From Oscillospiraceae bacterium (GTDB lineage: Bacteria > Bacillota > Clostridia > Oscillospirales > Acutalibacteraceae), in assembly GCA_029012165.1 (NCBI GenBank), contig JAQXLO010000007.1:1-6846 (forward strand): a stretch of 6,846 bases of DNA, given 5' to 3'. Position numbers and translations under genes: made by a program. Below the pieces are notes generated by a model. That model had not been told where the DNA came from. It searched no databases and saw nothing but the letters and a program-made list of their open reading frames with translations. This document shows positions 6,484-6,846 of this stretch, piece by piece. The first letter of the stretch is position 1, and every line of letters begins with the position of its first letter.

Positions 6484-6512
6484 TTGACAGGTGAATCATT
6501 TTTCACTATACT
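6484..6512 (+). promoter_or_regulatory. Promoter of the TetR-family regulator gene
   Basis: Perfect TTGACA -35 (6484-6489), 17-bp spacer and -10 TATACT (6507-6512). The expected start is near 6519, about 31 nt before the ATG. The spacer is filled almost exactly by the first GTGAA-N6-TTCAC repeat, and the second repeat covers the start site, the classic layout for autorepression. Confidence 0.85.
6491..6506. promoter_or_regulatory. Operator candidate 1 (GTGAA-N6-TTCAC) in the regulator promoter spacer
   Basis: A 16-bp inverted repeat with arms GTGAA (6491-6495) and TTCAC (6502-6506) lies between the -35 and -10 of the TetR gene promoter. It has the same arms and gap as the second copy 26 bp downstream. 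Binding here would block RNA polymerase. TetR-family dimers often bind such palindromes next to their own gene, so the adjacent regulator is the likely ligand; that link is inferred. Confidence 0.75.
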
Positions 6513-6515
6513 GTA

Positions 6516-6533
6516 GGTGAACAGAAATTCACC
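6516..6533. promoter_or_regulatory. Operator candidate 2 (GTGAA-N6-TTCAC) at the regulator transcription start
   Basis: Arms GTGAA (6517-6521) and TTCAC (6528-6532), extended by one more pair to GGTGAA/TTCACC (6516-6533). The centre is 26 bp from the first copy, about two and a half helical turns. The site covers the predicted start near 6519 and ends just before the ribosome binding site. Confidence 0.75.
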
Positions 6534-6549
6534 ACAGGAGCTGACCGCC

Positions 6550-6846
6550 ATGACAACCAAGGATGCCTATCTTCTCGAGGCACTGCGCCTGTTCGCCGAA
6601 AAGGGGTACGACGCCACCGGCGTGGCAGAGATTGCCAAGGCGGTGGGGTGCACCACGTCGGCACTGTACAAGCATTTTCCCGGCAAGAAAGCCCTGTTTG
6701 ACGCCATCGTGGAACGAAGCCAAAGCGGCTTTCGGGAGAACATGGCCTTTTTTCACATCTGCGCCGATGATCCGCAGGACAGGAAGCGGGTGCTGTCCAT
6801 GACCGTGGAGGATCATGTGCAGCTGATGCGCCGCATTTTCGACAGC
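6550..6846 (+). CDS. TetR/AcrR-family transcriptional regulator (C-terminus beyond window)
   Basis: The first 99 residues are present without a stop. The start is MTTKDAYLLEALRLF, with AGGAG nine bases upstream. The N-terminal TetR helix-turn-helix is clear: ALRLFAEKGYDATGVAEIA (11-29), then VGCTTSALYKHFPGKKALF, the usual recognition helix and YxHF/xxK signature, then a helix starting DAIVERS. The ligand-binding domain is only begun (from about residue 58), so the inducer cannot be guessed. It is divergent from the isomerase-aldolase operon, and two palindromes overlap its own promoter, which points to autorepression and possible control of the neighbouring operon by a pathway intermediate. 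The DNA-binding assignment is firm; the regulated targets are inferred. Confidence 0.93.
   Translation, partial: MTTKDAYLLEALRLFAEKGYDATGVAEIAKAVGCTTSALYKHFPGKKALFDAIVERSQSGFRENMAFFHICADDPQDRKRVLSMTVEDHVQLMRRIFDS

Noticed and set aside
5630..6487. Long plus-strand open frame (285 codons) opposite the isomerase gene
   Set aside because: It is the mirror of a confident minus-strand gene and runs across its promoter. No family motifs or start signal are seen.

Overview
The window looks like a chromosomal piece of a GC-balanced Clostridia genome, probably a gut Oscillospirales/Ruminococcaceae-type bacterium. The evidence is strong AGGAGG-like ribosome binding sites, TTGACA/TATAAT promoters with TGn extensions, and a very large secreted multidomain protein built from modules common in that group. 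The taxonomic placement is an inference from style, not a match. Almost everything is coded on the minus strand. The exception is a TetR-family regulator at the right end, read divergently on the plus strand.

Layout from right to left, in the direction of minus-strand transcription. (1) 6550-6846 (+): 5' part of a TetR-type regulator, running off the window. (2) 6395-6549: divergent control region with one near-consensus promoter for each direction and two identical-geometry inverted repeats (GTGAA-N6-TTCAC) on the regulator side. (3) 5615-6394 (-): xylose-isomerase-like TIM-barrel sugar phosphate isomerase/epimerase. (4) 4683-5597 (-): DHDPS/N-acetylneuraminate lyase superfamily aldolase with Tyr and Lys kept but an altered substrate loop. 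(5) 4207-4605 (-): 132-residue protein I do not recognise, preceded by its own near-perfect promoter. (6) 3565-4188 (-): cytoplasmic SGNH/GDSL esterase. (7) 3357-3564: control region with two tandem promoters, a palindrome over the first, and a strong hairpin with a short U-tract in the 5' leader. (8) 1-3356 (-): N-terminal 1118 codons of a secreted multidomain surface protein, running off the left end. It holds a signal peptide, Clostridia surface modules, a beta-rich middle, a CnaB-like domain, a DUF6273 domain and the start of a Big_2 Ig-like domain.

The four enzyme-side genes are tightly spaced (gaps of 17, 77 and 18 nt) with no terminator between them, so they plausibly form one catabolic operon with an internal promoter. 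An isomerase, a 2-keto-acid-type aldolase and a small esterase together suggest breakdown of an acetylated sugar or sugar acid, with the TetR protein as candidate regulator. The actual substrate cannot be read from the sequence. The surface protein has its own promoters and may be functionally separate. No RNA genes, CRISPR array, IS element or transposase is seen. No gene-free stretch exceeds 300 bases.
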